Below the pieces are notes generated by a model. That model saw only the letters and a program-made list of their open reading frames with translations. It was not told where the DNA came from and did no database searches. 64,000 bases of DNA from Xanthostigma xanthostigma (lineage: Eukaryota > Arthropoda > Insecta > Raphidioptera > Raphidiidae), in assembly GCA_963575645.1 (NCBI GenBank), contig OY754467.1:38995108-39059107 (forward strand), in the 5' to 3' direction. The position numbers and the translations under genes are program-made. How positions within the stretch are numbered: position 1 is the first letter of the stretch; every line of letters starts with the position of its first letter. This document shows, piece by piece, positions 44,835 to 56,077 of this stretch.

Positions 44835-45110
44835 ATACCTAATTTTAACCGACTTCAAAAAAGTAGGAGGTTCTATGTTCGACTGTATATATATTTTTTT
44901 TTATGTATGTTCACCGATTTCTCCGTCAATTACGGACCGATTCTCAAAATTATTTTTTTATACGAAAGAGTGCACATCTGAGGTGGTCCCATCGGAACCA
45001 AGTCAGGATCTGATGGTGGAATCCGGAGAAATCGAGGGAAACTCTTAAATTTCAAAGGCACGCATAATGTTTTTTTATGTATGTTCACCGATTTCTCCGT
45101 CAATTGTGGT
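44835..45110 (+). repeat. Lepidopteran 'AACCGACTTCAAAAAA' repeat
   Basis: TTTTAACCGACTTCAAAAAA then GTAGGAGGTTCTATGTTCGA; TTCACCGATTTCTCCGTCAA occurs twice (about 44909 and 45086). A well-known moth/butterfly dispersed repeat. The 79-codon frame here is repeat-derived. Confidence 0.7.
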
Positions 45111-45144
45111 TATTGACTAAATATCTAACACTAAAAAGAGAAAA

Positions 45145-45376
45145 ATAAAATATTTTTAACAAAATATGCACTAAAAAGTAAAAAATAATTGCGTATTGTT
45201 TTTGAAGTCGGTGTCAGCCAAAATGAAATCTATTCCGAGAACTAGAGACATGTAAGATTTAAATTGCTACTTTCGAATTCCGATGTGACACCGACTCCAA
45301 AAACAATACGCAATTATTTTTTACTTTTTAGTGCATATTTTGAAGTCGGTTTAATTTTTTCCGTTAAAAATATTTT
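45145..45376. repeat. Palindrome, related ends to 38571
   Basis: TGCACTAAAAAGTAAAAAAT..TTGCGTATTGTTTTTG and its complement, with outer TAAAATATTTTTAAC also paired. The right arm carries an extra TTTGAAGTCGGTTTAATT, matching the neighbouring repeat. Confidence 0.7.
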
Positions 45377-45396
45377 ATGTTGAATGGGTTACTATA

Positions 45397-45547
45397 GTTC
45401 TGCTCCAATCTCTCTGCGAACGGCAATATTATCGTTACAGTCTTGGGTAGTAGCCCAAACATCGATATAAACTGTTTCGTTTTAGCTACTGCAGCACAAG
45501 ACTTTGACGATAATATTACCGTTCGCAGAGAGGCTGGAACAGAGCTT
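45397..45547. mobile_element. TA-flanked hairpin MITE, copy 3
   Basis: GTTCTGCTCCAATCTCTCTG..CGAACGGCAATATTATCG with complement; inner GTTTCGTTTTAGCTACTGC shared with the copies at 7523 and 42874. Confidence 0.7.
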
Positions 45548-45923
45548 AAATTAATTTAAAGTTTTTAAAAGCCATTCTCAAGATGTCTTTAGTATCTAGT
45601 CATAGGCCCTAATGCAACTGTAGATAGTAGACCATGGCAAAACTGTTCTTTCTTTAAACTGTTACCGTTTCTAGCAAATAACAGGTGACTATATTAACTG
45701 TTAGTAAATACAGTCGGACTCATGTTAAGTTCTGCATGTACAATATCTAGAAATGTCAATGCCAGATAACTTTATCAGAAGGTGAAGCAGCCGATCAATG
45801 TCTAGTGTACCTAGATTGTGTCTATTATTAGACTGAAAAGCGGTATCCACATTGAAATTAAATTAATATACATCCATTTTATAGTATTATGGTGAAATTG
45901 CAATATCGGTAACAAAAAAAAAA

Positions 45924-46165
45924 AATTGCACTCCGGGAGTGCCGGCAGAAGTGAAAACTTGAATATTAACGTCTTACAATTTTACGATCAGGTCACGAGT
46001 CCTGACGCGAGTTTAACATTTTTTACCCATTACAAAAAAAGTGTACAAAAGTTTTCGTCTTACGAATTTTCGATCAGGTCACGTGTCCTGACGCGAGTTT
46101 AACATTTTTTACCCATTACAAAAAAAGTGTACAACGCCGCTAAAAAAGTTTCCACTTCAAAAAAA
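45924..46165 (+). repeat. Dispersed repeat of 18925, with internal duplication
   Basis: TTGCACTCCGGGAGTGCCGG to ACAACGCCGCTAAAAAAG; the GATCAGGTCACG..ACCCATTAC block is duplicated in tandem (45988 and 46073). Confidence 0.7.
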
Positions 46166-46209
46166 TGAACGAAACGAAACCGCCACAAGAAGTCATACAT
46201 GTTCATGTG

Positions 46210-46572
46210 TCCCTTTTGTTTCTTGTGTTGTGATTGGTCGGTCGGAACATTCGAACGGCAGTATTTGTTTGTTTACAAATACTGCGTATTGAAAATTAAT
46301 ATGTGTTCTGTTATTAAGCCAACGAAATAAGTTTTAGGGTCGCAACTTAATCTTTGATCCTGCCTAGTCCTTTTTTGGAGTTAATGTCAACTAATGAATC
46401 TTTTGTTTCTCGTGTTGTGATTGGTCGGTCGGGATATTCGAACGGCAGTATTTGTTTGCGTTTGTTTAAACCTACTGCTTATTGAAAGTTAATATGTGCC
46501 CATTGTTAAGACAACGAAATAAAAATAGTTTTACGATCGCAATTCGCAACTTAATCTGAGGTCCTGCGTCCT
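46210..46572 (+). repeat. 187-bp tandem duplication
   Basis: TGTTGTGATTGGTCGGTCGG at about 46227 and again 187 bases on, each followed by TTCGAACGGCAGTATTTG and a shared tail CAACGAAATAA..CGCAACTTAATC. Each unit holds an inverted CCAAT box (GATTGG), which could be promoter sequence, but I see no transcript downstream. Confidence 0.75.
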
Positions 46573-46724
46573 AAACTAATCGAAATCAACTGGTTTTACA
46601 ACTAGTTAATGGTAAAACTACCCACCAGTACCACTACAAGCACTAACGTCAGGTGTTTACATATTATATATTTAATTTACACCCTATACTAATTGTGAAA
46701 AATAACTCTAATAATTTACAGTGA

Positions 46725-46955
46725 TGATGATCCTGTTTAAATGTTGGAAGATTAAAGGATGAATCCTGGTGACATAGGATCGATGAACTAAGCAAATACT
46801 GAAAGTTTTTTTATTGCATTTTATTGTCTGACGTTTTTCCGAAGATGACATAAAGTTTGCCGAAACGTCAGACAATAAAATTCAATAAAAAAACCTTCAG
46901 TATTTGCTTAGTTCATCGAACCTATGCCACCAGGATTCATCCTTTAATCTTCCAA
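46725..46955. repeat. Foldback with hammerhead-like centre
   Basis: GGATGAATCCTGGTGACATA..AACTAAGCAAATACTGAAAG faces its complement. The centre reads GTCTGACGTTTTTCCGAAGA..GCCGAAACGTCAGAC: an 11-bp perfect stem around CCGAAGA..GAAAC, one base away from the hammerhead core CUGANGA..GAAA. Confidence 0.65.
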
Positions 46956-47353
46956 TATATGCTAATATAAAAATAATAGTCTGTCCTAAGCTCTTCAATT
47001 TTTTTGTCACGAGCTCTTAGTCTAACAGTTATACAATGAACAATAAATTGTATACTGCGGAAGTAACGGGGTTAGCAGTTAACAAGACAGTATCAAGTTG
47101 TTTGTCACATAAAATATTATATACTTGTTTCCGAAAATTTCCATTTGTTATTAACTTATTATGTGAAATACTTTTTCCGTAGATAATTTACGTAAGTGCG
47201 GTGCAAATGCAGGATCGGTGGCGAAACTATTAAAGGCCGCGTACACTTGTCAAGTACGGAACAAAAAGTCTAGGAATTACACTGTTTTGTCGAGTGCGGC
47301 TCTGATACCCGAGTTTTCTTTTGACTTTAGCGTTGATTACTTTTTATAACCTA
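46956..47353. other. No gene seen
   Basis: AT-rich spacer before the Helitron pair. Confidence 0.35.
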
Positions 47354-48130
47354 CTAGCGGTCCAGCCCGATTTCACTCGGGTTCAAAAGAACGAATGGGG
47401 GGGGGGGGAGTTGAGTACGCGCGTTCATTTTAGTTTACCAAGATGAATGTTGTGTCTAAATTTCATGATGATCGGAGTTACCGTTCAAAAGTTTTTGTCG
47501 GACGACAAATTTTGAGTTACATTTTGCAACATTTTTCATTGATGCTCCGCTCCTATTGGTCGTAGCGTGATATTATATATAGCCTATAGCCTTCCAATAA
47601 AAAATTCGAACCAGTAGTTCCTGAGACTAGCGCGTTTAACCAAACAAACACACAAACAAACTCTTTAGCTTTATATAGGTACTAGCGGCCCTGTACGTGC
47701 TTCGCTACGTATAAAGTGAAATAATACCTAAAACAATTTAATTGGAACATCTATCTATCTATCTATATTCGTGGATAACTGGTCTTTAAAACACTTGCTC
47801 TATTTCAAGCACTCCGGCTGCGCCGTCGTGCTCGATGAAACGTTGCGCCATCTATTGAATATTCACTCAATCCAGTCAACAGGTATCGCCATCTGTTAGA
47901 ATCCTTTGGAGCTAACAGATAATTATGACTGTCAAGGAATAGACAAATAATTTGCAATAAAATAATATTGCGACTATAAATTGAAATGTAAGCTATCCTA
48001 TCTTTCAAGTTAGGTCGAATTGCACACGGTGTGCAAATCAAATTAAAAATCGGTTCAGTAGTTTAAGAGTTCATCGCGGACAAACATGTGACACGTAGTT
48101 TTTATATATAAAGATTAGTACTAGTATAGA
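47354..48130 (-). mobile_element. Helitron A, split by Helitron B
   Basis: Minus strand: 5' TCTATACTAGTACTA at 48130, interrupted by family B (47682-48114), resuming TACCTATATAAAGCTAAAGA and ending ..CGGGCTGGACCGCTAG at 47354. The two halves join to the continuous family A sequence seen at 12110. A G11-12 run lies at 47397. Confidence 0.8.
47682..48114 (-). mobile_element. Helitron B nested in Helitron A
   Basis: Minus strand TCTTTATATATAAAAACTAC to CAGGGCCGCTAG, precisely between A and T of the host Helitron. One GC-rich hairpin cassette (47806-47834). Shorter than the other two copies. Confidence 0.85.
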
Positions 48131-48658
48131 AGTATAGATGTTAAATTTAAAACACAAGACATTTGTTTATTCGAGAGCTGTCAGCGGTTCCAACTAAGTG
48201 GTTTTTGTAATTGATGTACAACATTTAATGACGCGTATGGTTGGGATAAAAACCGTGCAATTGGGACGATACTTTTATAGGAGGACGTTCGATTAAACAT
48301 GGGTTTAGTTGAAGGCGATATCTAGATAACAGAGCGAAATTTAGTTACTAGTATTTCGTTAAAAGACAGCGCGTGACACTGCTTTGTGAATACGTTGGAT
48401 TATAAGTACTTGGCTTTTGTTAAAGACGACAACTAGATGACAGGGCAAAATTTCGTTCCATGGGCGATATTAACTTATTTCGCTTAAATTTATTTGTTTC
48501 GCATCTGTCAGGCGTCCCATGAGGGCTCATTTTTTTAAAACTTAGTTATATATGATTCTATAGAGTTGTCGGGTCTACTTTTTTTTTGCCATTTTTAATG
48601 CTGAGTACATCTTATATACTTGTCCCTGTCTTTGACGGACAAACGCAGCTAGTCTTTT
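48131..48658. other. No gene seen
   Basis: No coding region or repeat partner recognised. Confidence 0.35.
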
Positions 48659-48783
48659 TAGTGTATTTGCCATAAGGCACTTACACTATTGGCGTCGGTC
48701 GGATGGCGGGACCTAGGGGTCGGACCAAAATTTCTCGACGTTTCATAAGTTTCTAAGAACTTTGGCACCATTTTTGGAAATGT
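48659..48783 (-). repeat. Module E, copy 2
   Basis: Reverse of 33474-33605, nearly identical, again ending on (TA)n. Confidence 0.75.
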
Positions 48784-48796
48784 TTATATAAATATG

Positions 48797-48867
<71 letters not shown>
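48784..48867. repeat. (TA)n microsatellite 5
   Basis: TA-rich tract with TTTATA interruptions joining module E to module C. Confidence 0.9.
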
Positions 48868-48870
<3 letters not shown>

Positions 48871-49393
48871 ACCACGATAACTCTCGACAGACTTAATCGA
48901 TTTAAACGAAATTTGGTCCACATGTTGGAATCCATCATCGCAAGAAGCCTATTTAAAATGGGCCCGATCGGGCCATTTTAAGGGGGGTATTTAGGGGTTG
49001 AAAAATGTTTTTGGGCCCAAAAATACGGAAAAAATTTTCAGAATCACTTCAAATTTGAAATTTAACCCTTTAGTAATTATTGAAATGTGCTGCTAAAATT
49101 TAAATAAAATCGGCCCGACAGGACCGGACTTACAAATTTTATGAAAACGCAAGTTTACTGATATGGATTTACACACTGAAGGGTGTATATAATTTGGTAC
49201 AGATGTTGAATTGGTATGTAGTATTGAAATTAAGTAAAAAAATGTTGTTTTAAGGGGTGTACTAGAGGGTAATTTTTTTTATTTTGTCCAAAAACAAAGT
49301 TAAGTTAATACAATAGAGCCACACTGCTTATAAAAGCAAATACACTATATTGTCGGCAGGGTTTCGCACTGCGACCCGAGTTTTTTTTGTTTA
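48868..49393 (+). repeat. Module C, full copy
   Basis: GTGTGACCACGATAACTCTC to GTTTCGCACTGCGACCCGAG. Matches 25217-25753 in reverse with few differences, so this is the element's full length of about 530 bp. Confidence 0.75.
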
Positions 49394-49861
49394 ATATAGG
49401 TCTGACAATATAAACAAATAAATAATTGTGTTTGTAAGTTTATCATTTTAATGAGTCAATTCCTACACTATTGTTTTCATAATAACATACTTTTGTCATG
49501 ACGAAATACAAACATCCATTTCAAGAACGTGATTATTTTTTAATTAAAATAACTATCTTTCATCTTAAAGTTTATAGAACAGGTATATATTACTAAGTAG
49601 TACAATATAGTTTTTTCCGGCCCTACTTCGCACGGATAAATTTTGGTTTGGCTACAAATCAAGACTAACTAATTTCTCATGTTGTTTTTACTTTATTTCT
49701 TAAAGACCAGAGAAGCCTGTCCTCAAAAAAGGTTTGTTGGCACTTAGATTTTTTAATTTATCCCTGTGATTCTTTGAGAAAAAATATTAAAGCTTAGCAT
49801 ACTATTTGAGTTAATCAACTTTAATATCTCTTGGAGAGAAGGTGGTTTTTCTCCTCCATTT
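49394..49861. other. No gene seen
   Basis: AT-rich spacer. Confidence 0.35.
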
Positions 49862-50436
49862 TTATGGCTCCGTACCTCAAAAGGAAAAACAAAGTGATCC
49901 TATAAGGATTGCTTATAGGATCACTTTGTTGTTCGTCTGTCTGTCTGTCTATATGTCAAGACTTTTGGGAGTCAAAACTTATAGGGTACTTCCCGTTGAC
50001 CTAGAACAATTAAATTTGGCAAGAAGCAATGTCCTATAGCACAAGTAAAGGGAAAAATCCAAAAATTGTATATTTGTAATTACATCACAAAAAAAATATT
50101 GTTTTTAAACCGCAACAACATGCTACGCACGTACACAGTAACCGGTGCGTTTATACAGCACAATATGAGAACTCTCGCATACAACACGGTACGACAACTA
50201 GGCTATCAGATATAGCCACGGGTTATAATATACAGTTCAGTAGTCCATCTGAACTCATTGCAATTACACGCTTAATTGGCAAACTGACCGCGACGTTTGT
50301 CGATGTATGGGGACAACAGTTTTCCAACGCCTAAGCGGGAAAAATCTTCGACACTCGATTGTGGTGGACGAACTATTGACATACCTACAAGTTTGTAACG
50401 AACACTCGATGCGCGAGTCCGACCCGCACTTGGTCT
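49862..50436 (+). repeat. Lepidopteran 'GGGTTCCGTAC' repeat, copy 2
   Basis: GGCTCCGTACCTCAAAAGGA, an inverted pair GATCCTATAAG/CTTATAGGATC, a GTCTGTCTGTCT run, and ACTCGATGCGCGAGTCCGAC..GCACTTGG at the end. Confidence 0.75.
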
Positions 50437-51130
50437 GGTTTTTTTTTAAAGAAAAGTGAGAATAACGAACAACAGAAATATGTCAAATCTCTCTTAATCA
50501 GAAAAAATAATAGTAGAAGCGAAAACGTTATAAAAAATAGATATAAACGACACCGGCCTTTTCGTTCAGTTGCGTAAAAATTTAAGAACCAATTTTAAAC
50601 AAACAAACAAATAAAAATACATTCTAAGTAAATAATATAATTGTTCTACAAAGGTTAATTAAAAATAAACACACAAAATGTATTTCCTTATTTATAGCAA
50701 CGGTGGAATATTTATCGATATAAAAGATGTCTGAAATAATTTTCAAAGTATAATTTCAAACGCTCGTACCATAAGTACACGACCCGTTTTTTTTTTTTTT
50801 TTTTTTTTTTGTAGGGTGCATCTTAATAATGCATACAATATTACATTACTTACTTTGCGGTAATTGTTAAATAGGACATGTATTTTGTGTTTTTGGTGTA
50901 GATTTAGATGTGTTTCAACTATCTGTTAACAAACCACATAGATAAATGAAAATTCCGAAAAAAAGAACTACATCCTTTGAATTTATTGGCATCAAATTAA
51001 ATTTAACCTTGAATTCTATGCTATGTGAACCCTTCAGTAAAAAATTCTAAAAATGTCGGAAGACAAACGCATCATGCACGGCAGCACGTGCTATATAAAC
51101 ACAGGAAGTTCTCAAACAACTTTATACTAG
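50437..51130. other. No gene; poly-T tract
   Basis: A run of about 26 T at 50786-50812. Nothing else is recognised. Confidence 0.5.
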
Positions 51131-51287
51131 GTTCGTTCCAAGCAGCCAGTGAACGGTTTCGGAACTGCCAGCCGCATGCGCACTAGGTAAAACGTGTTCT
51201 AAAATCGCCACTAACAGCTTCGTTTTACCTAGTGCGCATGCGGCTGGCAGTTCCGAAACCGTTCACTGGCTGCTTGGAACGAACCTA
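51131..51287. mobile_element. TA-flanked hairpin MITE, copy 4, near-perfect
   Basis: GGTTCGTTCCAAGCAGCCAG..GAACGGTTTCGGAACTGCCA..GCATGCGCACTAGGTAAAAC and complement with no mismatch seen over about 65 bp, flanked by TA. Loop about 25 bases (TCTAAAATCGCCACTAACAG). Likely the youngest copy. Confidence 0.85.
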
Positions 51288-52393
51288 CTGTATTTTTTAT
51301 GCTTGTTCAGCCATAAACTATTCGAGGGGTTATCCGATTTGAATGATTTCGTTTTGACGTCGTTGCTTTCTGAAATAGTCCCATCTATTTTTTTAAATCG
51401 GTTCAGTAGGTTTTTTTTTAGTTTAGTAAGCAAGTCGATAAAAAGAAGTAGCGTTTAGTATTTAATTAATAAATTGATAACGTTTTTCTCGAATATTTTC
51501 TTATGGAACCTTATAAAAAAGTTATATGAATTTATAGCGAAAAAAACGGAGATTTCGAAAATGTTGTCATTTGAAAAAAAAATGCATGTACACTTCCGGT
51601 TGAGTACAAAAAAATATATACCTCATCAGTGTCTGATAGCAAATCTCCAGTTAACCAAAAACTATTTAAACTTTTTTTTGTATAGCTAGTAGGATACACG
51701 AATTTTTCACTGTAACCACTTTTGGTGAGCGCACTGTATATAGCTGTTTTTGTAACCTGTTATTTATAACTTGAAAGAGATAAAGTTCGAGAACAGTGAG
51801 TGCACGAAGAACCGATAACGATTTTTTGTTTTTAAGTTTTCAGTCCTGTCTTCAGGGTATTATGTCGTGCTACCCGCCAGTAAATCCCGATAGTTTTCCT
51901 GCGAGCACTTCACTTTTACGGTGTCGTTTTTTACGTTACGCTTTTAAATGAAATTACTCCCATTGCGGGGTTAAAATTTTTTTATGCTAGTCAGTGCCAC
52001 ATTTTAGAGACCTCTGACTTATAACGCATTTTCACACATATACAAATATTATCCGACCACCTAAAGAACGCGTAGCAAAAGAATGTGCATAGACTACTTT
52101 AATAAGGGAAAGCGGCATGAGAAAAATTGTAGCAAATATGTGTTAATCAACACAAAATGCTCCTGTCACATTGTGAAATTATACAATAGGTACCCTCACA
52201 TATTTTAATGGTAACCTGAGGCGTTTATTATGCAATATCCAGCTGTGTCAATGTTGGGTGTTGATTCATTCATCTTTAAGCGAAGTGCCAGTGGTGTCAC
52301 AGCGTATGAGTAATTGATCGAACTTGCAAACCTTTCACGTCAAAGCAAAACCTTTTCGGGGAATAATTAAATATACCCAATTCTTCAATACTA
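51288..52393. other. No gene recognised
   Basis: A 71-codon frame at 51474-51689 has no recognisable features; not called. Confidence 0.35.
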
Positions 52394-52526
52394 CGGTCGA
52401 AAGTACTTACTTTCGGCATCAATTTTAAAGCAGAAAGTCTAATATTTATGCGTTGGTGGGATTACACGCACTGATGCTGGAAGTACGTACTTTTGACCGG
52501 CTATAAAGAAAAATAGTTGTCATATA

Positions 52527-53093
52527 CAGGGTGAAAAGTATAATTATGTCATGCTCTAGAGGGTGGATAGAGTCGCGGAGACAAGCATTTTTAGTATAAG
52601 AACCCATGTCCGGAAATGCACCGTTACGGAGTTAGTGCGCCGATTGGGTAGGCAACCCGTCAAGTAGATTGAATTTCTCTACCCGGGTGGGTAGGCAACT
52701 CGACTGCATGATTAAATGGTAAGTAAGTTGCTCGCTTTCCGAGCTGTGAGTCGCGCGCATCACAGGAGTAGCGCACTACGTTGTTCGAGAAAGACGTTTG
52801 ACAGTGTCAGTCCTGCGTGTTTCATACGGGCTACGTTTTGTGCAACCGATTTCAATTAAGGAACAAAGCCTGACGCGGCAGTAAGTCGGCAGTACTGTCG
52901 CCATAACCTTGGTGTCTTGCTACGTAAACCATGAACCGACTGACGTACCCAGAGCTAGCGGACATGCCTACCCACCCGGCGCACTAACTCCGTAACGGTG
53001 CATTTCCGGACATGGGTTCTTATACTAAAAATGCTTGTCTCTGCGATCTCTATCCACCCTCTAGAGCATGACATAATTATACTTTTCACCCTG
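52527..53093 (+). mobile_element. Mariner-type deletion derivative with transposase start
   Basis: CAGGGTGAAAAGTATAATTA and complement, flanked by TA (52525-52526, 53094-53095). Inverted arms of about 115 bp (GAACCCATGTCCGGAAATGC, GTAACGGAGTTAGTGCGCC). The interior is GC-richer than its surroundings and ends in the first codons of a transposase-like frame (next entry). Confidence 0.85.
52931..52966 (+). pseudogene. Transposase N-terminal stub
   Basis: ATG then NRLTYPELADM. This matches the opening of the helix-turn-helix (DUF4817-like) domain seen at the start of many arthropod mariner-type transposases (start, then x-E-x-ADM). Immediately afterwards the sequence runs into the right TIR, so a deletion removed the rest of the gene. 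Short, so the assignment is tentative. Confidence 0.45.
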
Positions 53094-53328
53094 TATACAC
53101 CGTTCATCGCTACTGCCGCCAGCCAATAGTCGCGAACATCTGTCATTCGTGTTTTTATGTCTAACATCAAAGCTGCTTGCTTGGAATTTATCTGGTGTTT
53201 TTATGTAATTAATAAGTAATTAATTAATTAATGTATTTAATAAGCGTACTTACGACCGAGGTATGAAGAAAAATATTATATACACTTATAAAATGCATAA
53301 GGCCCAGAATGATAGCTGGACCTATACC

Positions 53329-53669
53329 CATATGTTTAATAACTTCTATATTCCTAGTAGCCGTAAGTGGAAGCGTGGCCCATAAGTGAGACAGCAAATT
53401 ACTGTTTTTTATCTCTTTCTTTTGACTTGACTCGTTGTGCGCAAGTGTCGCGTCTGTAGTGAGGCAATTAGTAAGTGGAATAGAGCAAGCCATCTCCCTT
53501 TCACAGCTTAGTTCCATGTGCAAACTGACGCTGCAACTGACGCGCATCCATTCACGGACATGCGCATGAGCCTCAGAGTATAATGAGACAGACGTATATA
53601 TGTCTGCACCGTAGTTTTTAAGTCTTTCTCCCGATCTTTGCTAGCAATATAGAGGGTATTAAATATATG
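53329..53669. repeat. TIR repeat family of 2986, longer copy
   Basis: CATATGTTTAATAACTTC..GTATTAAATATATG termini; carries about 130 bp absent from the copy at 2986 (including TGACTTGACTCGTTGTGCGC). Confidence 0.6.
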
Positions 53670-54093
53670 CTTATACCTATACTATTAGTGGTCTAGCGGT
53701 GTCATTCTCCTTCCGTATATACGTTTTGGTTGGGCGCACAGTACAATATTTAGCCACGCAAATACATAATAACTAAGTAAGAATGTTTATATAGGAGTAT
53801 ATTTTACATGTAACCGTTATACAATCCACGCTATATGCACAGCCTTGGCGCGTTTGACCTCATATTATCACAGCTCTGGCAATGAACAAGTGCACTTGTG
53901 TTGATAGCGATGCAAGCAATTTGTGGGCCCATAACTGCCTGCGGCCGTTTGGCAGGGGTGGGAAATTATAAACATAGATTAGTGCACTCTACTATTGTGA
54001 ATATAATCGGTCGAAGCCTCGAGGAAGCAACATGACAATCGCAGGACTGCCGTAAGCGACAAATGCACTCCAATTTGATTTCATACGCAATCA
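53670..54093. other. No gene seen
   Basis: No repeat partner or protein motif recognised. Confidence 0.35.
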
Positions 54094-54122
54094 CAACTAT
54101 ACTAATATTATAAAGAGGTAAA
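54094..54122 (+). repeat. Helitron 5' stub
   Basis: CTATACTAATATTATAAAGA and GGTAAAGT as at 22547, breaking directly into the transposase fragment. Confidence 0.5.
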
Positions 54123-54130
54123 GTCAGACG

Positions 54131-54600
54131 ATGGACCAACCAACACTGAACAAAGTATCTCCACTGCCTGTAAAACTCAACAAAGTCCGCAAACGAGTCA
54201 AGAAAGTAGGCATATTCTTGACGTCTGAAGAACATATTAAAAAACGAAAAATAAAAGAAAAAGAGAAAGAAGAGAAATCTACAAAACCAAAGATAATCAA
54301 AAAAGAAATTAAGACCGATACATTTAAGCAAAACAAGAAACGTAAGGCTATTCGCAGTATTTCAGATAGCAGTTGCGTAGAAACTCTCATGGATTTCAGT
54401 GACACCTCAGAAAGTGAAACTGAAGACAGAGAGGAAGAAAACTGCAGAGGTTGTGGTGACAACTATCATAAAAAAAATAATTGAAGATTGGATTTAGTGC
54501 AGTTTGTATGTTCTAGCTTCATGAGAATTACAGCCAGGTCGAGAACATGTCTTCCAAGTGTGGTAATCAAAAAAAGAAGGAGTTAAAAGCTCTTAAGTGC
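54131..54600 (+). pseudogene. pogo/jerky-type transposase C-terminal tail
   Basis: 117 codons from ATG 54131: KVSPLPVKLNKVRKRVKKVG, then a Lys/Glu-rich charged stretch with a KKRK run, then SDTSESETEDREEE and CRGCGDNYHKK. The order (PLP linker, Lys-rich region, acidic Ser run, C-x2-C finger) is that of the C-terminal tail of insect pogo-type DDE transposases with a PHD-like finger. After the TGA at 54482 another frame gives EDWI followed by broken cysteine positions, then a basic end KKKELKALKCKGKGK with TAA near 54618. The DDE core is missing; this ATG is internal to the original protein. Confidence 0.65.
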
Positions 54601-54870
54601 AAAGGGAAAGGCAAATAAAGTACCTACTGGCCATCTCTCCCGACCACTATGGCCATCACTCCCGGATACTCCGGGAGAGATGGCCAATTCTACTTTTTTT
54701 TCAAAGTTTAAAATTACTTGTTTTGGTTTATTTAAAAGTAATATTTCGTTAATGTTCTGTAAGAATTATAATTAAAGTTTCGTTTCCCGCAGAATTCAAT
54801 ATTTTATTTATCTTAGTTTCTTCACAATAGCTCCTTAAAGTTAGTAGGGCCATCTCCCCCGGAATTACCC
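54601..54870. repeat. 3' end of the pogo-type element
   Basis: CTGGCCATCTCTCCCG, CCGGGAGAGATGGCC (forming an inverted pair at 54630-54683) and a later GGGCCATCTCCCCCGG at 54848. Repeated 'GGCCATCTC' motifs near the end are typical of this element group. Confidence 0.5.
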
Positions 54871-54873
54871 TAT

Positions 54874-55025
54874 TATATATATATATAAAGAGCGAGAGCA
54901 AATTTTGTGAGTTTGTGTGTATGTGGAGGGTAATCTCCGGAACTACTGCACCTATTTGAAAAATTCTTTCATCGTTTGAAAGGTACATTACTCCTGATCA
55001 ACATAGGCTATAATATATTATGTTT
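54874..55025 (+). mobile_element. Helitron-like 5' fragment
   Basis: TATATATATATAAAGAGCGA, GTAATCTCCGGAACTACTGC and CATAGGCTATAATATATTA follow the order of family A-like Helitron 5' ends. No 3' end. Confidence 0.45.
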
Positions 55026-55282
55026 ATTATGCAGAGCTGTAACAAACCGTATGTATTCGTTACTGAGTAACGAAGTAACGAATCGTTACTTACATTCATT
55101 CATTTCGTTACTCGCATCTACCGTATCCATCTCAGCAGCATGTCAGTTCGATTCGTTTGATGCGGTTGTACGTTATACGAACGAAGTCATACCCGTATCA
55201 CACGTATGCGACCGGCGACGCGCCTCAATGCGAGTAGTCGGTAAAAATATAGTTTGACAGCTACTAAAATTTAGGTTATGTA

Positions 55283-55365
55283 TTATTAAATATGATATTC
55301 GAACGGAATATGTTATCACGTAAAACTATCGTCCGTAAACCGACTTTACAGACAACCAATTTTTT
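55283..55365 (-). repeat. Dispersed repeat of 3857, left end, minus
   Basis: CGTCCGTAAACCGACTTTAC and AGACAACC with a poly-T border. Confidence 0.65.
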
Positions 55366-56077
55366 TTTGTGAACTATAAACACCGCGTCAGCTGTTTCAG
55401 TCAACAAGATTGGGACAAGTTTCCAAATATTTATCGCGTGCGCTATGAAAAAACCAGAAACTTGTCAGTAGAAATAAACATTATCAATCGGGTCATATAA
55501 ACCTGAAATAAATTAGATCTCAATTAAGAATTACTATACTAAGACTCAAAGTTTGAACATGTGCTGAACAATATCTTCTCTGTGCAGCTATTTTTGTCCC
55601 GCACTGTCTAAATACGGTATGGTTACCCATTTTAAAACAATGCATTGTAGATTATTCTAGCTTAATTCGTAGCGAACGCGGCGGAAGGTTTAATAGATAT
55701 CTGTCACTTGAAGATGTACAGTGAAACAGCCTTGATCATATTCTAAGCGCATACTTGACTCAATTCAATGCCTGCACAGACTACATAATATCTAACCGTT
55801 TACAGTAGAGCTGTCTTATTCGGCCTTGATGGGATCGTAGTTCCCGTCTGAATAAATGAAAAGCTTATATTAGCGTTTTAATTTTCGCTGAGCGGCACTA
55901 CAGCTCTGGTGTTGCTTGATGGATGAATGAATTAATTAGAGTTTGGGGCTAATAACCCGTTAATGTATATAATATAAGAATTTTTGTGTTCCCTCTTATC
56001 CTGGATCTAGCCCTCCAATAGTCTGGATCTTCTCATAAACTTCAGAAAATTGGCGACTAGATTGTCCTGTGGAATTA
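55366..56077. other. No gene recognised
   Basis: AGAGCTGTC at 55806 and ACAGCTCT at 55909 might be ends of a small element; weak. Confidence 0.35.

Larger units (their letters stand above)
52394..53271 (+). repeat. Dispersed repeat family Q, copy 2 (split)
   Basis: Two parts, 52394-52524 and 53096-53271, match 6718-7044; a TA-flanked element lies between them. Confidence 0.7.

Noticed and set aside
49842-50039. 65-codon frame and similar at 17436
   Set aside because: Both fall in the same dispersed lepidopteran repeat, in different phases and orientations.
53224-53547. 107-codon minus-strand frame
   Set aside because: Spans two different repeat families (family Q and the TIR family at 53329), so it cannot be one gene.
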